DNA from: Dehalococcoidia bacterium
GTDB lineage: Bacteria; Chloroflexota; Dehalococcoidia; Bin125
DNA: 38,959 bases
Direction of reading: 5' to 3'
NCBI GenBank assembly: GCA_022822855.1
Contig: JAJDYG010000004.1
Location: 1-38,959 of the forward strand
Below are positions 1 to 8,138 of this stretch, piece after piece (positions within the stretch are counted from its first letter, which is position 1; each line of letters begins with the position of its first letter). The position numbers were made by a program, and so were the translations under genes. The notes under the pieces were generated by a model. That model worked only from the letters and a program-made list of their open reading frames with translations, searched no databases and was not told the origin of the DNA.

Positions 1-71
1 TCACCTCGATGCTCGCGCGTGAGTCCGCCCGCTCCACCGTTGAGCCAAGGACGACGGCGTTGCTGCTCCCA

Positions 72-114
72 AGCCTCGAGGTCTGGGCCCCGTGTCAAGC
101 ACGGGGCAACGTGG
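72..114. repeat. palindromic intergenic repeat (CCCCGTG/CACGGGG hairpin)
   Basis: The segment holds a perfect inverted repeat, GCCCCGTG and CACGGGGC, around a short TCAAG-type loop. A related element with a CTTGA loop (CCCCGCA/TGCGGGG) lies near 22203-22221, so this looks like one copy of a dispersed palindromic repeat. It sits just beyond the 3' end of rex and could also act as a transcription end. There is no T-run, so a classical intrinsic terminator is not shown. Bases 1-71 hold nothing I can name. A minus-strand frame is open to the window edge there, but it is too short to call. Confidence 0.5.
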
Positions 115-137
115 AATGAGCCTAGTGTGAACACGCC

Positions 138-824
138 CTAGTTCGCCGCCGCGCCCGCCTGGTGATCAGCCTGATGGTCCTCGACGTAGCCGTCGAACGG
201 TTCCTCGAGGTAGTAGGCCATGCTCTCCAGCTCCATCACCGGATCGATCTGTCGTAGACGCACCCCATGCGGCACGCTGGTCGTCACCGGCGCGTAGCTG
301 AGAATCGCTCGCACCCCGCCGTCGACCAGCGTGTCGATTACCGACGGCGCTGCATCGGCCGGCACCGCCACGATGCCCATCGAAACCCGCGTCCGCTCCA
401 GGTACTCCGGCAGCGTGGCGACGTCTGCGACGCGATGATTGTCGACCTTCTGGCCAATCTGCTTCGGGTCGGAATCGAACACTCGCACGACCTCAAAGCC
501 GCCCCGCCGGAATCCGCTGTATCCCAGCACCGCCCGGCCAAGCTGGCCGACGCCGATCAGGACCATCTCCTTGACCCGGCCGTTGAGCCCCAGGATGCTG
601 CGCAGTCGTTCCCTCAGACCGAGGACCTCGTAGCCGCGGCCGCGCTTGCCGAACCGGCCAAAGTAGGACAGATCCTTGCGAATCTGAGCCGGTGTCACGC
701 CCAGCCGACGACCGAGTTCCTGGGACGAGATGAAATCTCGGCCCTCGCCCGCCAACAGCCCAAGCTCCCGCGCGTACAGCGGCAAGCGGCGGATCACGAT
801 GTCCGGAATCTCGATCTCGTTCAC
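138..824 (-). CDS. rex: redox-sensing transcriptional repressor Rex
   Basis: Rex represses fermentation and respiration genes when the NADH/NAD+ ratio is low and leaves DNA when NADH binds. The 228-aa product has the family's usual length. Its N-terminal winged helix carries the typical SSQELGRRLGV helix and the segment QIRKDLSYFGRFGKRGRGY (about residues 33-66). A Rossmann NAD(H)-binding domain follows, with the glycine motif LIGVGQLGRAVLGY at about residues 89-102. The start is GTG, chosen because the product begins exactly at the family N-terminus; a purine-rich GGATGA lies just upstream. A possible Rex operator half-site lies about 90 nt upstream (913-931), suggesting autoregulation. The gene downstream is outside the window. 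Confidence 0.93.
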   Translation of the reverse strand: MNEIEIPDIVIRRLPLYARELGLLAGEGRDFISSQELGRRLGVTPAQIRKDLSYFGRFGKRGRGYEVLGLRERLRSILGLNGRVKEMVLIGVGQLGRAVLGYSGFRRGGFEVVRVFDSDPKQIGQKVDNHRVADVATLPEYLERTRVSMGIVAVPADAAPSVIDTLVDGGVRAILSYAPVTTSVPHGVRLRQIDPVMELESMAYYLEEPFDGYVEDHQADHQAGAAAN

Positions 825-912
825 TCATCCACTCACAGCGCTCGCTACCTGGCGTTAAGACTACAACCGCCTCCCACGTGACCGATGCGGCCGGCGAATC
901 ACTCGCGTCTCG

Positions 913-931
913 TTGACAACCCTGTTCACAT
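913..931 (-). promoter_or_regulatory. candidate Rex operator upstream of rex
   Basis: Read on the minus strand the site is ATGTGAACAGGGTTGTCAA. The left half, TGTGAAC, matches the conserved half of known Rex operators (TTGTGAAC...GTTCACAA). The right half, GTTGTCAA, is only a partial match. It lies in the gap between the aldo/keto reductase stop and the rex start, where an autoregulatory site would be expected. The call rests on one good half-site. Confidence 0.3.
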
Positions 932-936
932 GATCG

Positions 937-1935
937 CTACAACACTCGGTCGCCGTTCTGGCGCACGCCGAAGTCGCCCTCCCGCAGCACGTCGATCCGC
1001 CCCAGCTCAGCCTCGCCGAGTGGCGGCAGTTCGGCAGCCGCAATCTGGTCGGCCAGCTCGGCGGCGTTCTTCACCCCCGGAACGACCGTCGAGACGGCCG
1101 GCTGCTCGAGGGCAAATCGCGCCGACCACTGCGACAGTGGCACGCCGTCCGCCTCGAGAAACCTGAGTGTCGCCGCTCGCTGGTGATCCTGCGCCACCAG
1201 CGATTCCGGATCGACTTCGCGGTCCAGCGCTGAAGAGATAGCTCCTCCGGACAGGTTGCGAATGCTGATCACGCCCAGCCCCAGGTCAGAGGCCAGCGTC
1301 AGGAGCTGTCCGTGGTCGTGCAGCGACGAGCCGATCGGCAGCGGCCGCGCCGCAGAGTCATTGAGCAGGTTGTAGTAGACCTGAACTGTGTCCAACGAGC
1401 CGTCCCGCAGGACACCTCTGACTGACTCCGCCTGACCCATCCCCGTAATCCCTACGAATCTGGTCAACCCGTCCTGTCGCAGCCGATGCAGCGTTTCCAC
1501 CGCCAGCATCGCGTCCTCGACGGACACTGAACGCCGGTACTGCCCCCGCTCCGGCGTGATCGTGTTGTGCAACTGGAAAACGTCGATTCGCTCGCGGCGC
1601 AACCGTTCCAGCGATTCATGAATCCCGCGCTCCACGGCCGCCGGAATGTCCGAGAGATCGTTCTCGCTCAGCGAGACCTTCGTCGCCACCAGCATCTGCT
1701 CGCCGCGATGCTCCTTCGCCTCGAGCAGCGCCCGGCCCAGGTTCCGCTCCGCAGCGCCATTGCCGTAACTCGGCGCGACATCGTAGAAGTTGATACCCTC
1801 GCGCATTGCCAGGGCGATCGTCTCCCCAATTTCCTCGTCCGTCGTTTCGCCCCAGACGTGTCCGATCCCGCCGCCGCCAAGCCCGATTTCCGACACTACC
1901 AGCCCCGTCCGCCCCAGCTTCCGGTATCGCATCAT
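937..1935 (-). CDS. aldo/keto reductase
   Basis: This is a TIM-barrel NAD(P)H-dependent oxidoreductase that probably reduces carbonyl compounds in the cytoplasm; the substrate cannot be told. With the start at the paired ATGATG (product beginning MMRYRKLGRTGLVVSEIG), the catalytic tetrad is visible: Asp in NFYDVAPSYG (about D52), Tyr in the same motif (about Y57), Lys in LVATKVSL (about K86) and His in VFQLHNT (about H123). The C-terminal part has the cofactor-binding end expected of the family. An in-frame ATG 42 nt upstream exists, but the family N-terminus and a GAGG upstream of the paired ATG favour the shorter form. It precedes rex on the same strand, separated by about 110 nt, and diverges from the next gene. 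Confidence 0.88.
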   Translation of the reverse strand: MMRYRKLGRTGLVVSEIGLGGGGIGHVWGETTDEEIGETIALAMREGINFYDVAPSYGNGAAERNLGRALLEAKEHRGEQMLVATKVSLSENDLSDIPAAVERGIHESLERLRRERIDVFQLHNTITPERGQYRRSVSVEDAMLAVETLHRLRQDGLTRFVGITGMGQAESVRGVLRDGSLDTVQVYYNLLNDSAARPLPIGSSLHDHGQLLTLASDLGLGVISIRNLSGGAISSALDREVDPESLVAQDHQRAATLRFLEADGVPLSQWSARFALEQPAVSTVVPGVKNAAELADQIAAAELPPLGEAELGRIDVLREGDFGVRQNGDRVL

Positions 1936-2018
1936 CGGCCAACCCTCGCTCTCCCGTGCGTTGCCCATAGGTTGCAAGTGAGCCTAGCGTCGCCCGCTGA
2001 TAGCGACAGCTACGCCGG

Positions 2019-2024
2019 TACCGT
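2019..2024 (+). promoter_or_regulatory. TANNNT -10-like element 6 nt before an ATG
   Basis: TACCGT ends 6 nt before the ATG at 2031, the geometry of a leaderless promoter. There is no clear -35 box. It is one of seven such sites in the window; the others precede starts at 5420, 6149, 10356, 13984, 19340 and 32652. Confidence 0.3.
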
Positions 2025-2030
2025 AAGAGC

Positions 2031-2714
2031 ATGAACCTCTCCTCCCCGGTCGCAGCCTGGCCGAGCCTCGCCGAGCTTCCCGCGCTCTATCCGGACGCAC
2101 GCAATCGTGACAATCGTGGCCCGGTGCTCTATCGAGCGGGCAAGACTTGGCCGCTCCGCTCACAGCCGGACACGACCGGGCGGATTCCGCTCTTGGCTGT
2201 CGGCAGCAACGGCTATCCCAGGCAGCTCCACGACAAACTGGCAGGATCTCCGCAAGATCTGCAGGGCATTCCGATTCTGCCCGCCATCCTGCGCGACTTC
2301 GACGTCGCCTATTGCCCGATCAGGTCGCGCAAGGGCTACATACCCGTCACTCTCGCCAGCCGGCCCGGCGTTGTCTGTCTCACCTGGCTCCAGTGGCTGA
2401 CGCCGGAACAGCTCAACATCATCTCCGCGACCGAGGGCGCCCGCTACTCGCTCGTTGGAGGTCCACCGCTCGCCGCCCGGGCGACGATTCAGCCCCGATT
2501 GCAGCGTCCCGGGAGCATCTACGCCTGGTGGTTCGACTCCGTTCTGGAACACGACGGCTCGACCGTCTGGCTGGACGTGTATCGCCGTCCCGGGAGCACA
2601 GACATTGACCTCTCGGGCGCCCGGCCAAACGTCGTCCCCGAGGGTTGGCGAGTGGTCCCCAGGACGCCCGGTTCCCTTCAAATTCGGCAAGAAAGTATGA
2701 GCGATAGGTGTTAG
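2031..2714 (+). CDS. conserved-looking protein of unknown function
   Basis: The product is a 227-aa protein I do not recognise with certainty. An N-terminal stretch LLAVGSNGYPRQLHDKL (about residues 54-70) superficially resembles the glycine-rich GSN loop of gamma-glutamylcyclotransferase-like folds. The mid segment CLTWLQWLTPEQLNIISATE also looks like a folded, conserved core. There is no signal peptide and no membrane segment. There is no ribosome-binding site before the ATG, but a TACCGT lies 6 nt upstream, which fits leaderless translation. It reads toward gyrA and ends about 35 nt before the gyrA start, so the two may be co-transcribed. Function is unknown; a cyclotransferase-like role would be a guess. 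Confidence 0.6.
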   Translation: MNLSSPVAAWPSLAELPALYPDARNRDNRGPVLYRAGKTWPLRSQPDTTGRIPLLAVGSNGYPRQLHDKLAGSPQDLQGIPILPAILRDFDVAYCPIRSRKGYIPVTLASRPGVVCLTWLQWLTPEQLNIISATEGARYSLVGGPPLAARATIQPRLQRPGSIYAWWFDSVLEHDGSTVWLDVYRRPGSTDIDLSGARPNVVPEGWRVVPRTPGSLQIRQESMSDRC

Positions 2715-2738
2715 ACTAAGCAGCAGCAAATCACCGCT

Positions 2739-2742
2739 GGAG
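2739..2742 (+). promoter_or_regulatory. Shine-Dalgarno GGAG fixing the gyrA TTG start
   Basis: GGAG lies 7 nt before TTG at 2750. This spacing, together with the lack of an ATG or GTG giving a complete GyrA N-terminus, decides the unusual TTG start. Confidence 0.55.
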
Positions 2743-2749
2743 CCACCGC

Positions 2750-5221
2750 TTGGTTACTGAGCAAACCGCACCGGATCAGCCCACCCGTACCCTCGTCGAA
2801 GAGATGAGTTCGTCGTATCTCGACTACGCGATGAGCGTCATCGTCTCTCGCGCTCTGCCCGACGTCCGCGACGGCCTCAAACCAGTCCAGCGTCGCATTC
2901 TCTACGCTATGGACGATCTCGGCATGCGGGCCAATCAGCCGCATCGTAAGTCCGCACGTATCGTCGGCGAGGTGCTTGGTAAGTATCATCCACACTCAGA
3001 CCAACCCGTATATGACGCAATGGTACGTATGGCCCAGGACTTTTCCTTGCGTCATATGCTGGTTGATGGTCAGGGTAACTTTGGTTCAATTGACAATGAT
3101 CCGCCCGCCGCAATGCGTTATACGGAAGCCCGCCTCTCCCGCATCGCCGAGGAGATGCTCGCCGACCTCGACAAGAACACGGTCGACTTCGCCCCCAACT
3201 TCGATGAATCCCTGAACGAGCCCACCGTTCTGCCCGGTCGCGCGCCCAACCTCCTGCTCAACGGCGCGACCGGAATCGCCGTTGCCATGGCCTGCGACAT
3301 TCCGCCGCACAACCTGGCCGAGCTCGCCGCCGCGGTCAAGGCGCTGCTCGACAACGACAGCGCCACCCTCGACGACATCCTGCAACACATCCAGGGCCCT
3401 GATTTCCCCACCGCCGGCAGCATCTTCGCAGGCGAGAACAAGGAAGACCTCAAACGCCTCTATGGAACCGGACGCGGCGGCTTCACCGTTCGCGCCCAGC
3501 AGCACCTGGAGGAGACCTCCAGCGGCAACCGGATGCAGATCGTCTTCACCGAGATCCCCTACCAGACCAACAAGGTACGGATCATCGAGCAGATCGCCGC
3601 CCAGGTGCGCGACAAGAAGATCGAGGGTATCCGCGACCTGCGCGACGAGTCGGACCGCCACGGCATGCGCCTCGTCGTCGAACTGACCCGCGACGGCCAC
3701 TACCAGACCATCCTCGCCCAGCTCTACAAATCGACCGCCCTGCAGGTCCAGTACAGCGGAAACTTCGTCGCCCTCGTCGACAACCGTCCGCAGACCCTCA
3801 CCCTCTACAGCCTGCTGCGCGAGTTCATCCGCCACCGACGGATCATCATCACGCGGCGCACGGAGTTCGAACTCGAAAAGGCCCGCGACCGGCACCACAT
3901 CGTCGAGGGTCTGCTCAAGGCGATCGACAACATCGACGCGATTATCGCCGCCATCCGAGCCGCTGAGTCCGCCGAAGCCGCTCGCGACCGCCTCCAGGAA
4001 GATCCCTTCGACCTCACCCAGCGCCAGGCCCAGGCGGTGCTGGAAATGCAGCTCCGCCGTCTCGCTCAACTCGAGCGAACCAAGCTGCAGGAGGAGTACG
4101 ACGAGCTCACCGAACTGATCGATTACCTCCAGGGCTTGCTCGACGACGAGAAGAAGATCGACGGCCTGATCGAAGAGGACATGGACGAACTCGTCGAGAC
4201 CTACGGCGAGGACCGCAAGACCCGCGTGATCGAGAAATCGGTCGACAACTTTTCCGCCGCCGACCTCGTCCCCCACCAGTCGTCGGTCGTCACCCTCACC
4301 CGCCACGGCTACATCAAGCGCCAGCCCGTCGACGCCTTCCGCTCCCAACGCCGAGGCGGCAAAGGCGTCAAGGGCATCGAGCGCAAGAACGGCACCAACA
4401 CTGTCGAGGCGCCCCACCGCCTGATCGCCTGCGACACCCACGACCACCTCCTCATGTTCACCTCCAGAGGCCGCGTCTACGGACTCCAGGCTCACGAGAT
4501 CGAAGCTCGCTCCCGAGAATGGCGAGGCCTCCCCGTCCGCAACGTCGTCGACCTCCAACTCGATGAACACGTCACCACGATCATCCCGGTCGAGTCCTTC
4601 GAAGACGACTACATCATCCTCGGCACCCGACAGGGCTACGTGAAGAAGACCGAGCTGCGCAACTTCATGAACGTCCGCCGCAGCGGATTGTTGGCGTTCA
4701 ATCTGCGCGACGACGACGAACTCGTCGAGGCCACCTTCGCCCACAGCGGCGACGACGTCATCGTCACCGGCTCCGACGGGCGTACCGTGCGCTTCGCCAT
4801 CGATTCCCTGCGCGAGGCCTCCCGAATCAGCGGCGGCGTCCGCGGCATCAACATCCCCTCGGGCGGAGCCCTGATCGGTCTTCAGACGGTCGATCCAGGC
4901 ACCGAGGTGCTGACCGTCACCGCCATCGGCTTCGGCAAGCGCACTCCCGAGTCCGAATACCCGACCAAGGGTCGCGGAGGCAAAGGCATGATCGGCCACA
5001 AGGTCTCCGACGAGACCGGTCCGGTCGTCGGCATGGCCGTCGTCCGAGGCGACGAAGAGCTCGTCGTCATCTCCGCCGGAGGCAAGATCCTGCGCACCGA
5101 GATCCAACAGATCCGCCAGGTCGGCCGCTCCTCCAAGGGAGTCAAGGTCATGTCCTCCGAAGAAGGAATCGCCGCCATCGCCGTCGTCGACACCAGCCGA
5201 GAATTCGGCCAGCGCACCTGA
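2750..5221 (+). CDS. gyrA: DNA gyrase subunit A
   Basis: GyrA is the DNA-breaking and rejoining subunit of the A2B2 type II topoisomerase that introduces negative supercoils. The 823-aa product has the canonical N-terminus ([20 protein letters not shown]), the catalytic tyrosine in [10 protein letters not shown] (Y124) and the C-terminal pinwheel with the GyrA box QRRGGKG, which marks gyrase rather than topoisomerase IV. Translation starts at TTG behind a GGAG. The quinolone-resistance region reads [13 protein letters not shown] where E. coli has HPHGDSAVYDTIV, so positions equivalent to G81, S83 and A84 are Ser, Gln and Pro. Codons from about 2942 to 3121 (CGT, GGT, GAT, GTA, GCA) differ sharply from the C-ending codons used elsewhere, and the patch ends at Y124. 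gyrB is not in the window. Confidence 0.97.
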   Translation: MVTEQTAPDQPTRTLVEEMSSSYLDYAMSVIVSRALPDVRDGLKPVQRRILYAMDDLGMRANQPHRKSARIVGEVLGKYHPHSDQPVYDAMVRMAQDFSLRHMLVDGQGNFGSIDNDPPAAMRYTEARLSRIAEEMLADLDKNTVDFAPNFDESLNEPTVLPGRAPNLLLNGATGIAVAMACDIPPHNLAELAAAVKALLDNDSATLDDILQHIQGPDFPTAGSIFAGENKEDLKRLYGTGRGGFTVRAQQHLEETSSGNRMQIVFTEIPYQTNKVRIIEQIAAQVRDKKIEGIRDLRDESDRHGMRLVVELTRDGHYQTILAQLYKSTALQVQYSGNFVALVDNRPQTLTLYSLLREFIRHRRIIITRRTEFELEKARDRHHIVEGLLKAIDNIDAIIAAIRAAESAEAARDRLQEDPFDLTQRQAQAVLEMQLRRLAQLERTKLQEEYDELTELIDYLQGLLDDEKKIDGLIEEDMDELVETYGEDRKTRVIEKSVDNFSAADLVPHQSSVVTLTRHGYIKRQPVDAFRSQRRGGKGVKGIERKNGTNTVEAPHRLIACDTHDHLLMFTSRGRVYGLQAHEIEARSREWRGLPVRNVVDLQLDEHVTTIIPVESFEDDYIILGTRQGYVKKTELRNFMNVRRSGLLAFNLRDDDELVEATFAHSGDDVIVTGSDGRTVRFAIDSLREASRISGGVRGINIPSGGALIGLQTVDPGTEVLTVTAIGFGKRTPESEYPTKGRGGKGMIGHKVSDETGPVVGMAVVRGDEELVVISAGGKILRTEIQQIRQVGRSSKGVKVMSSEEGIAAIAVVDTSREFGQRT

Positions 5222-5268
5222 CTCCTCCCTCGTGGGAGGTGTCCCAAAGTGACGGAGCGGGCCCGCCC
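5222..5268 (+). repeat. REP-like intergenic repeat, copy A
   Basis: A short hairpin (CCTCCC/GGGAGG) is followed by GTGTCCCAAAGTGACGGAGC and a GGGCCCGCC end. The same order and nearly the same sequence recur at 8139-8186 (hairpin, GTGTCATGAAGTGACGGAGG, GGGCCCGCC). It lies directly after the gyrA stop and may help end gyrA transcription. Repeats of this general form are widespread in high-GC genomes. Confidence 0.65.
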
Positions 5269-5407
5269 AACCACCGTCGTCCCAGAGCCAGCCGCCCCGC
5301 GCCCAGCCCAGTCATTCCCACCTACCGCGGTCACATTTGCGGCTGAACCATCACAGTTCCGTTCTGACGTTCTCGGCTCCAGGCTTGCCGACATTCCATC
5401 CTCGGCA

Positions 5408-5413
5408 TATATT
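5408..5413 (+). promoter_or_regulatory. -10-like TATATT 6 nt before higB-like ATG
   Basis: TATATT ends 6 nt before the ATG at 5420, in a locally AT-richer stretch. This fits a leaderless promoter for the toxin-antitoxin pair and argues against the longer frame that begins inside the repeat at 5249. Confidence 0.4.
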
Positions 5414-5419
5414 GGGTCG

Positions 5420-5779
5420 ATGGAATGGGAGGTTGAGTACACCGATGAGTTCGGTGATTGGTGGCTTCAACTCCTTGAGCGCGAACAGGATGATGTCGCT
5501 AATCGGGTCGAGCTGCTCATACAGAAGGGCCCCAATCTTCCGTTTCCTTATTCGTCCGACGTTCGGACGTCGCGTCACGGACGCATGCGTGAGCTTCGGA
5601 TTCAATCGGGCGGTCGTCCGCTCCGAGTGTTCTACGCATTCGACCCTAGGCGTACATCAATTCTCCTGATTGGTGGAGACAAGACCGGCAACGAGCGCTT
5701 CTACGAGGAGTACGTGCCACTCGCTGACGCGCTCTTCGACGAACACCTCCAGGAGCTGAGAGAGGAAGGATTGACCTAA
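5420..5779 (+). CDS. HigB/RelE-type toxin (phage Gp49-like family)
   Basis: This is a 119-aa protein of the type II toxin superfamily, which cleaves mRNA on the ribosome. The core carries the family pattern: an N-terminal WEVEYTDEFGDWWLQL helix, then DVRTSRHGRMRELRI, then a strand rich in basic residues (RPLRVFYAFDPRR), then ILLIGGDKTGN. The open frame extends upstream to 5249, but that extension is Pro/Ala-rich, lies in a repeat and has no family similarity, so ATG 5420 is used. Its TAA overlaps the ATG of the downstream antitoxin (TAATG), typical of a toxin-first HigBA operon. The function is inferred from family pattern and gene order. Confidence 0.8.
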   Translation: MEWEVEYTDEFGDWWLQLLEREQDDVANRVELLIQKGPNLPFPYSSDVRTSRHGRMRELRIQSGGRPLRVFYAFDPRRTSILLIGGDKTGNERFYEEYVPLADALFDEHLQELREEGLT

Positions 5780-6117
5780 TGGCTGGCCACCGACCATTTG
5801 CAGATCTCACCAAGGACTGGCCACCTGAACGACGACAACGGGTCAAGGAGGAGGCGAACGCCCTACTGCATGAGATGCGCCTGCACGAGTTGCGCCGGGC
5901 GCGCGAACTCACTCAACAGGACCTGGCCGAGAGATTGCAGGTCAACCAGCCTGCCGTTGCCAAGATGGAGCAGCGGGCAGATGTCTACGTCTCCAGCCTG
6001 CGCCATTACATTGAGGCGGTGGGTGGCCGGCTCAAGGTCGTGGCGGAGTTCCCCGAGGGTGAAGTGGCGATCACCAATTTCTCAGAGGTTGGTCAGAAGC
6101 CGCCGTCACAGTCCTGA
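5779..6117 (+). CDS. HigA/XRE-type antitoxin
   Basis: This 112-aa DNA-binding protein should neutralise the toxin encoded just upstream and repress the operon. A helix-turn-helix is visible at about residues 40-70 (LRRARELTQQDLAERLQVNQ, then AVAKMEQR), with the LTQQDLA and QPAVAKME signature of the XRE family. It continues with the segment VSSLRHYIEAVGGRL common in HigA proteins paired with this toxin type. The start codon overlaps the toxin stop, so translation is probably coupled. The C-terminal tail after about residue 100 is short and polar. Confidence 0.82.
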   Translation: MAGHRPFADLTKDWPPERRQRVKEEANALLHEMRLHELRRARELTQQDLAERLQVNQPAVAKMEQRADVYVSSLRHYIEAVGGRLKVVAEFPEGEVAITNFSEVGQKPPSQS

Positions 6118-6137
6118 GCCCGGGTTCCTCCGTCCGC

Positions 6138-6178
6138 TACCATCCCCAATGAACCAGACCCAGCCTCCTGGCCAGTGA
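6138..6178 (+). promoter_or_regulatory. candidate leaderless uORF (9 codons) with TACCAT -10
   Basis: TACCAT at 6138-6143 is followed after 5 nt by an ATG (6149) that opens a nine-codon frame, MNQTQPPGQ, ending in TGA at 6176-6178. The TGA runs directly into GAGGAC, the likely ribosome-binding site of the next gene (ATG 6190). A short peptide that delivers ribosomes to the start would fit, but chance cannot be excluded. Confidence 0.3.
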
Positions 6179-6189
6179 GGACAGACGCC

Positions 6190-7329
6190 ATGAAATTCGG
6201 CATCTTCTACGAAATCTCCGTTCCCCGACCGTGGGAAAACGACATCGAGCACACGGTCTACCACCGTTGCCTCGAGCAGGTCCGCGTCGCCGACGAAGTC
6301 GGTTTCCACTCCGTCTGGGCCGTCGAGCACCACTTCCTCGAGGAATACTCGCACTGCTCCGCGCCCGAGCTCTTCCTCACCGCCTGCGCGATGCAGACCA
6401 AGCAGATCCGCGTCGGCCACGGCATCGTCGTCTGCGTGCCCCAGTTCAACCATCCGATCCGCGCCGCCGAGCGCGCCGCCGTGCTTGACATCCTCTCCGA
6501 CGGACGCCTCGAGTTCGGCACCGGCCGCTCCGCCACCTGGACCGAGCTGGGCGGCATGGACGCCAACCCCGACGAGACCAAGGAAACCTGGGACGAGTAC
6601 ACCCGCACGATCCCCCAGATGTGGACGAACGAGCGCTACGGCTACGAGGGCCGCGCCTTCCGCATGCCGACCCGCGCCGTGCTGCCCAAGCCCTATCAGA
6701 AACCGCACCCGCCGATGTGGGTCGCCGTCTCCTCGCCCGGCACCGAGATCGACGCCGCCGAGCGCGGCATGGGCTCGCTCGGCCTGACCTTCGGCGGCTT
6801 CGCCGAACAGGAAGAGAAGGTCAACCGCTACCGCAGCCGAATCCAGGACTGCGAACCGGCCGGCCTCTTCGTCAACGAGCGCGTCGCCACCGTCAACTTC
6901 CTCTACTGCCACCCCGACAACGAGACCGGGATCAAGACCGGCAGCCGCCTGACCGGCTCCTTCGGCTACCTCGCCGCGCAGCTCTTGCCGGTCCGCGAAG
7001 TCCATCCCACCCGCAGCTACCCCAACCCCGGCCTGCTCGCCGCGACCCGTCAGCAGGCCGCCCAGAACCCCGGTGAAGGCGTCTCCGCGCCCGAGGGTGT
7101 CTGCATCGGCAACCCCGATCGCTTGGTCGAAGAGATCAAGAAGTGGGAATCCTGCGGCGTCGATCAGATCAATTTCCTCCTCAACGCGCTGGAGACGATC
7201 CCTCAGGAGCAGGTGCTCGACAGCCTGCGCCTGTTCGGCGAAGAGGTCATGCCCCACTTCCAGGACGACCAGCCCGCCACCACCTCCGAGCCGCGTGAGC
7301 TCGCCGCCACCGTCGCCGCCGGCGACTAG
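6190..7329 (+). CDS. LLM-class flavin-dependent oxidoreductase (luciferase-like monooxygenase)
   Basis: This 379-aa TIM-barrel enzyme of the bacterial luciferase-like superfamily uses reduced flavin (FMNH2 or F420) to oxidise an organic substrate in the cytoplasm. The N-terminal MKFGIFYEISVPRPW strand, the WAVEHHFLEEYSH helix-loop and the RLEFGTGRSAT phosphate-binding region are typical of group-II alkanal monooxygenases. So is the later EIKKWESCGVDQINFLLN segment. The ATG at 6190 is preceded by GAGGAC at good spacing; a GTG 15 nt upstream is in frame but lies inside that site. It leads a same-strand cluster with an acetoacetate-decarboxylase-like protein and a dehalogenase-like hydrolase, suggesting a small catabolic operon. 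The substrate is unknown. Confidence 0.88.
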   Translation: MKFGIFYEISVPRPWENDIEHTVYHRCLEQVRVADEVGFHSVWAVEHHFLEEYSHCSAPELFLTACAMQTKQIRVGHGIVVCVPQFNHPIRAAERAAVLDILSDGRLEFGTGRSATWTELGGMDANPDETKETWDEYTRTIPQMWTNERYGYEGRAFRMPTRAVLPKPYQKPHPPMWVAVSSPGTEIDAAERGMGSLGLTFGGFAEQEEKVNRYRSRIQDCEPAGLFVNERVATVNFLYCHPDNETGIKTGSRLTGSFGYLAAQLLPVREVHPTRSYPNPGLLAATRQQAAQNPGEGVSAPEGVCIGNPDRLVEEIKKWESCGVDQINFLLNALETIPQEQVLDSLRLFGEEVMPHFQDDQPATTSEPRELAATVAAGD

Positions 7330-7371
7330 TCGCCCACGGACCGGTCGAACTGAACGAACGAAAGGCCGCAG

Positions 7372-8121
7372 ATGCCAATCAATGGCAATGCCGACCCCGG
7401 CCAACTGACCCAATACGCGCCGACGATGGCCAGCCTGGACACCGAAGCGCTGACCCTACCCAACGTCAAGGTGCTGCAGGTCATCTACGAGATCGACGAC
7501 GCCGTCATGGCGGAACTGATCCCGCCCGCGTTGCACCCGACGATCCCGCCAACCATGCACGTGATCGGCTTGCGGGCGGATGACGGCCCCCTCGGAGCCT
7601 TCACCCTCGCGATCGTGCGCGTCGGCTGCCGCGCCGCCGTCCGACCGCGCGGTCTGCCAACCCGCGCCGTCTGCACCGAAGGTGAGGCCGCAACGGCCCT
7701 GGTCGAGCGCTGGGGATTCCCAATCACCGTCGGCGAGCCAGTGTTGCGCGAGCGCTACGACCGCCAGTCGATCGAAGTCAATGACGGCAACGTCACTGTC
7801 CTTTCCGCTCAGCTCATCGACCCGGTGCCGATCGGCAACGGGGACCTGCTCTACACCGCTGGAATGCACATCGCCAACGTCGAGCGCGACGGCGAGACCA
7901 AGCCCTGGCTGGTCCAGGTCGACCCGGAGTTCGAGGTCAGCCGCGCCGACCGTGGCACCGCGCAGATCGACGCGTTCGACAGCGCATACTGGGACGCGCC
8001 CGATCTGCGGCCGGTCTATCCAATCGTCGCCAGTTACACCACGGCCAACATCACCTTGCCCAGGATTCGCTACATCTGCGACCCGATGCAGCCGGCGATC
8101 AGCGGCACTGTCGCCCTGTAG
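7372..8121 (+). CDS. acetoacetate decarboxylase-like protein
   Basis: The 249-aa product resembles the acetoacetate decarboxylase superfamily. A strand-rich N-terminus (VKVLQVIYEIDDAVMAELI) leads to the proline-rich LIPPALHPTIPPTMHV motif. Later segments are LGAFTLAIVRVGCRA, GFPITVGEP and a C-terminal PRIRYICDP. I do not see a confident Schiff-base lysine of the classic enzyme, so it may have another activity on a keto acid or related ligand, as many family members do. It starts 42 nt after the flavin enzyme behind GAAAGG, so the two are probably co-transcribed. A repeat hairpin follows the stop. Confidence 0.55.
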   Translation: MPINGNADPGQLTQYAPTMASLDTEALTLPNVKVLQVIYEIDDAVMAELIPPALHPTIPPTMHVIGLRADDGPLGAFTLAIVRVGCRAAVRPRGLPTRAVCTEGEAATALVERWGFPITVGEPVLRERYDRQSIEVNDGNVTVLSAQLIDPVPIGNGDLLYTAGMHIANVERDGETKPWLVQVDPEFEVSRADRGTAQIDAFDSAYWDAPDLRPVYPIVASYTTANITLPRIRYICDPMQPAISGTVAL

Positions 8122-8138
8122 GGACTGCCAACTGAAGA

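Noticed and set aside
3086..5107. A 673-codon open frame on the minus strand inside gyrA
   Set aside because: It is a shadow of the gyrA codon bias (C-ending codons leave few stops antisense). It has no family motif and gyrA is certain.
5249..5419. Upstream extension of the HigB-like toxin
   Set aside because: It begins inside the REP-like repeat, is Pro/Ala-rich and lacks family similarity; the TATATT and ATG at 5408-5422 give a better start.
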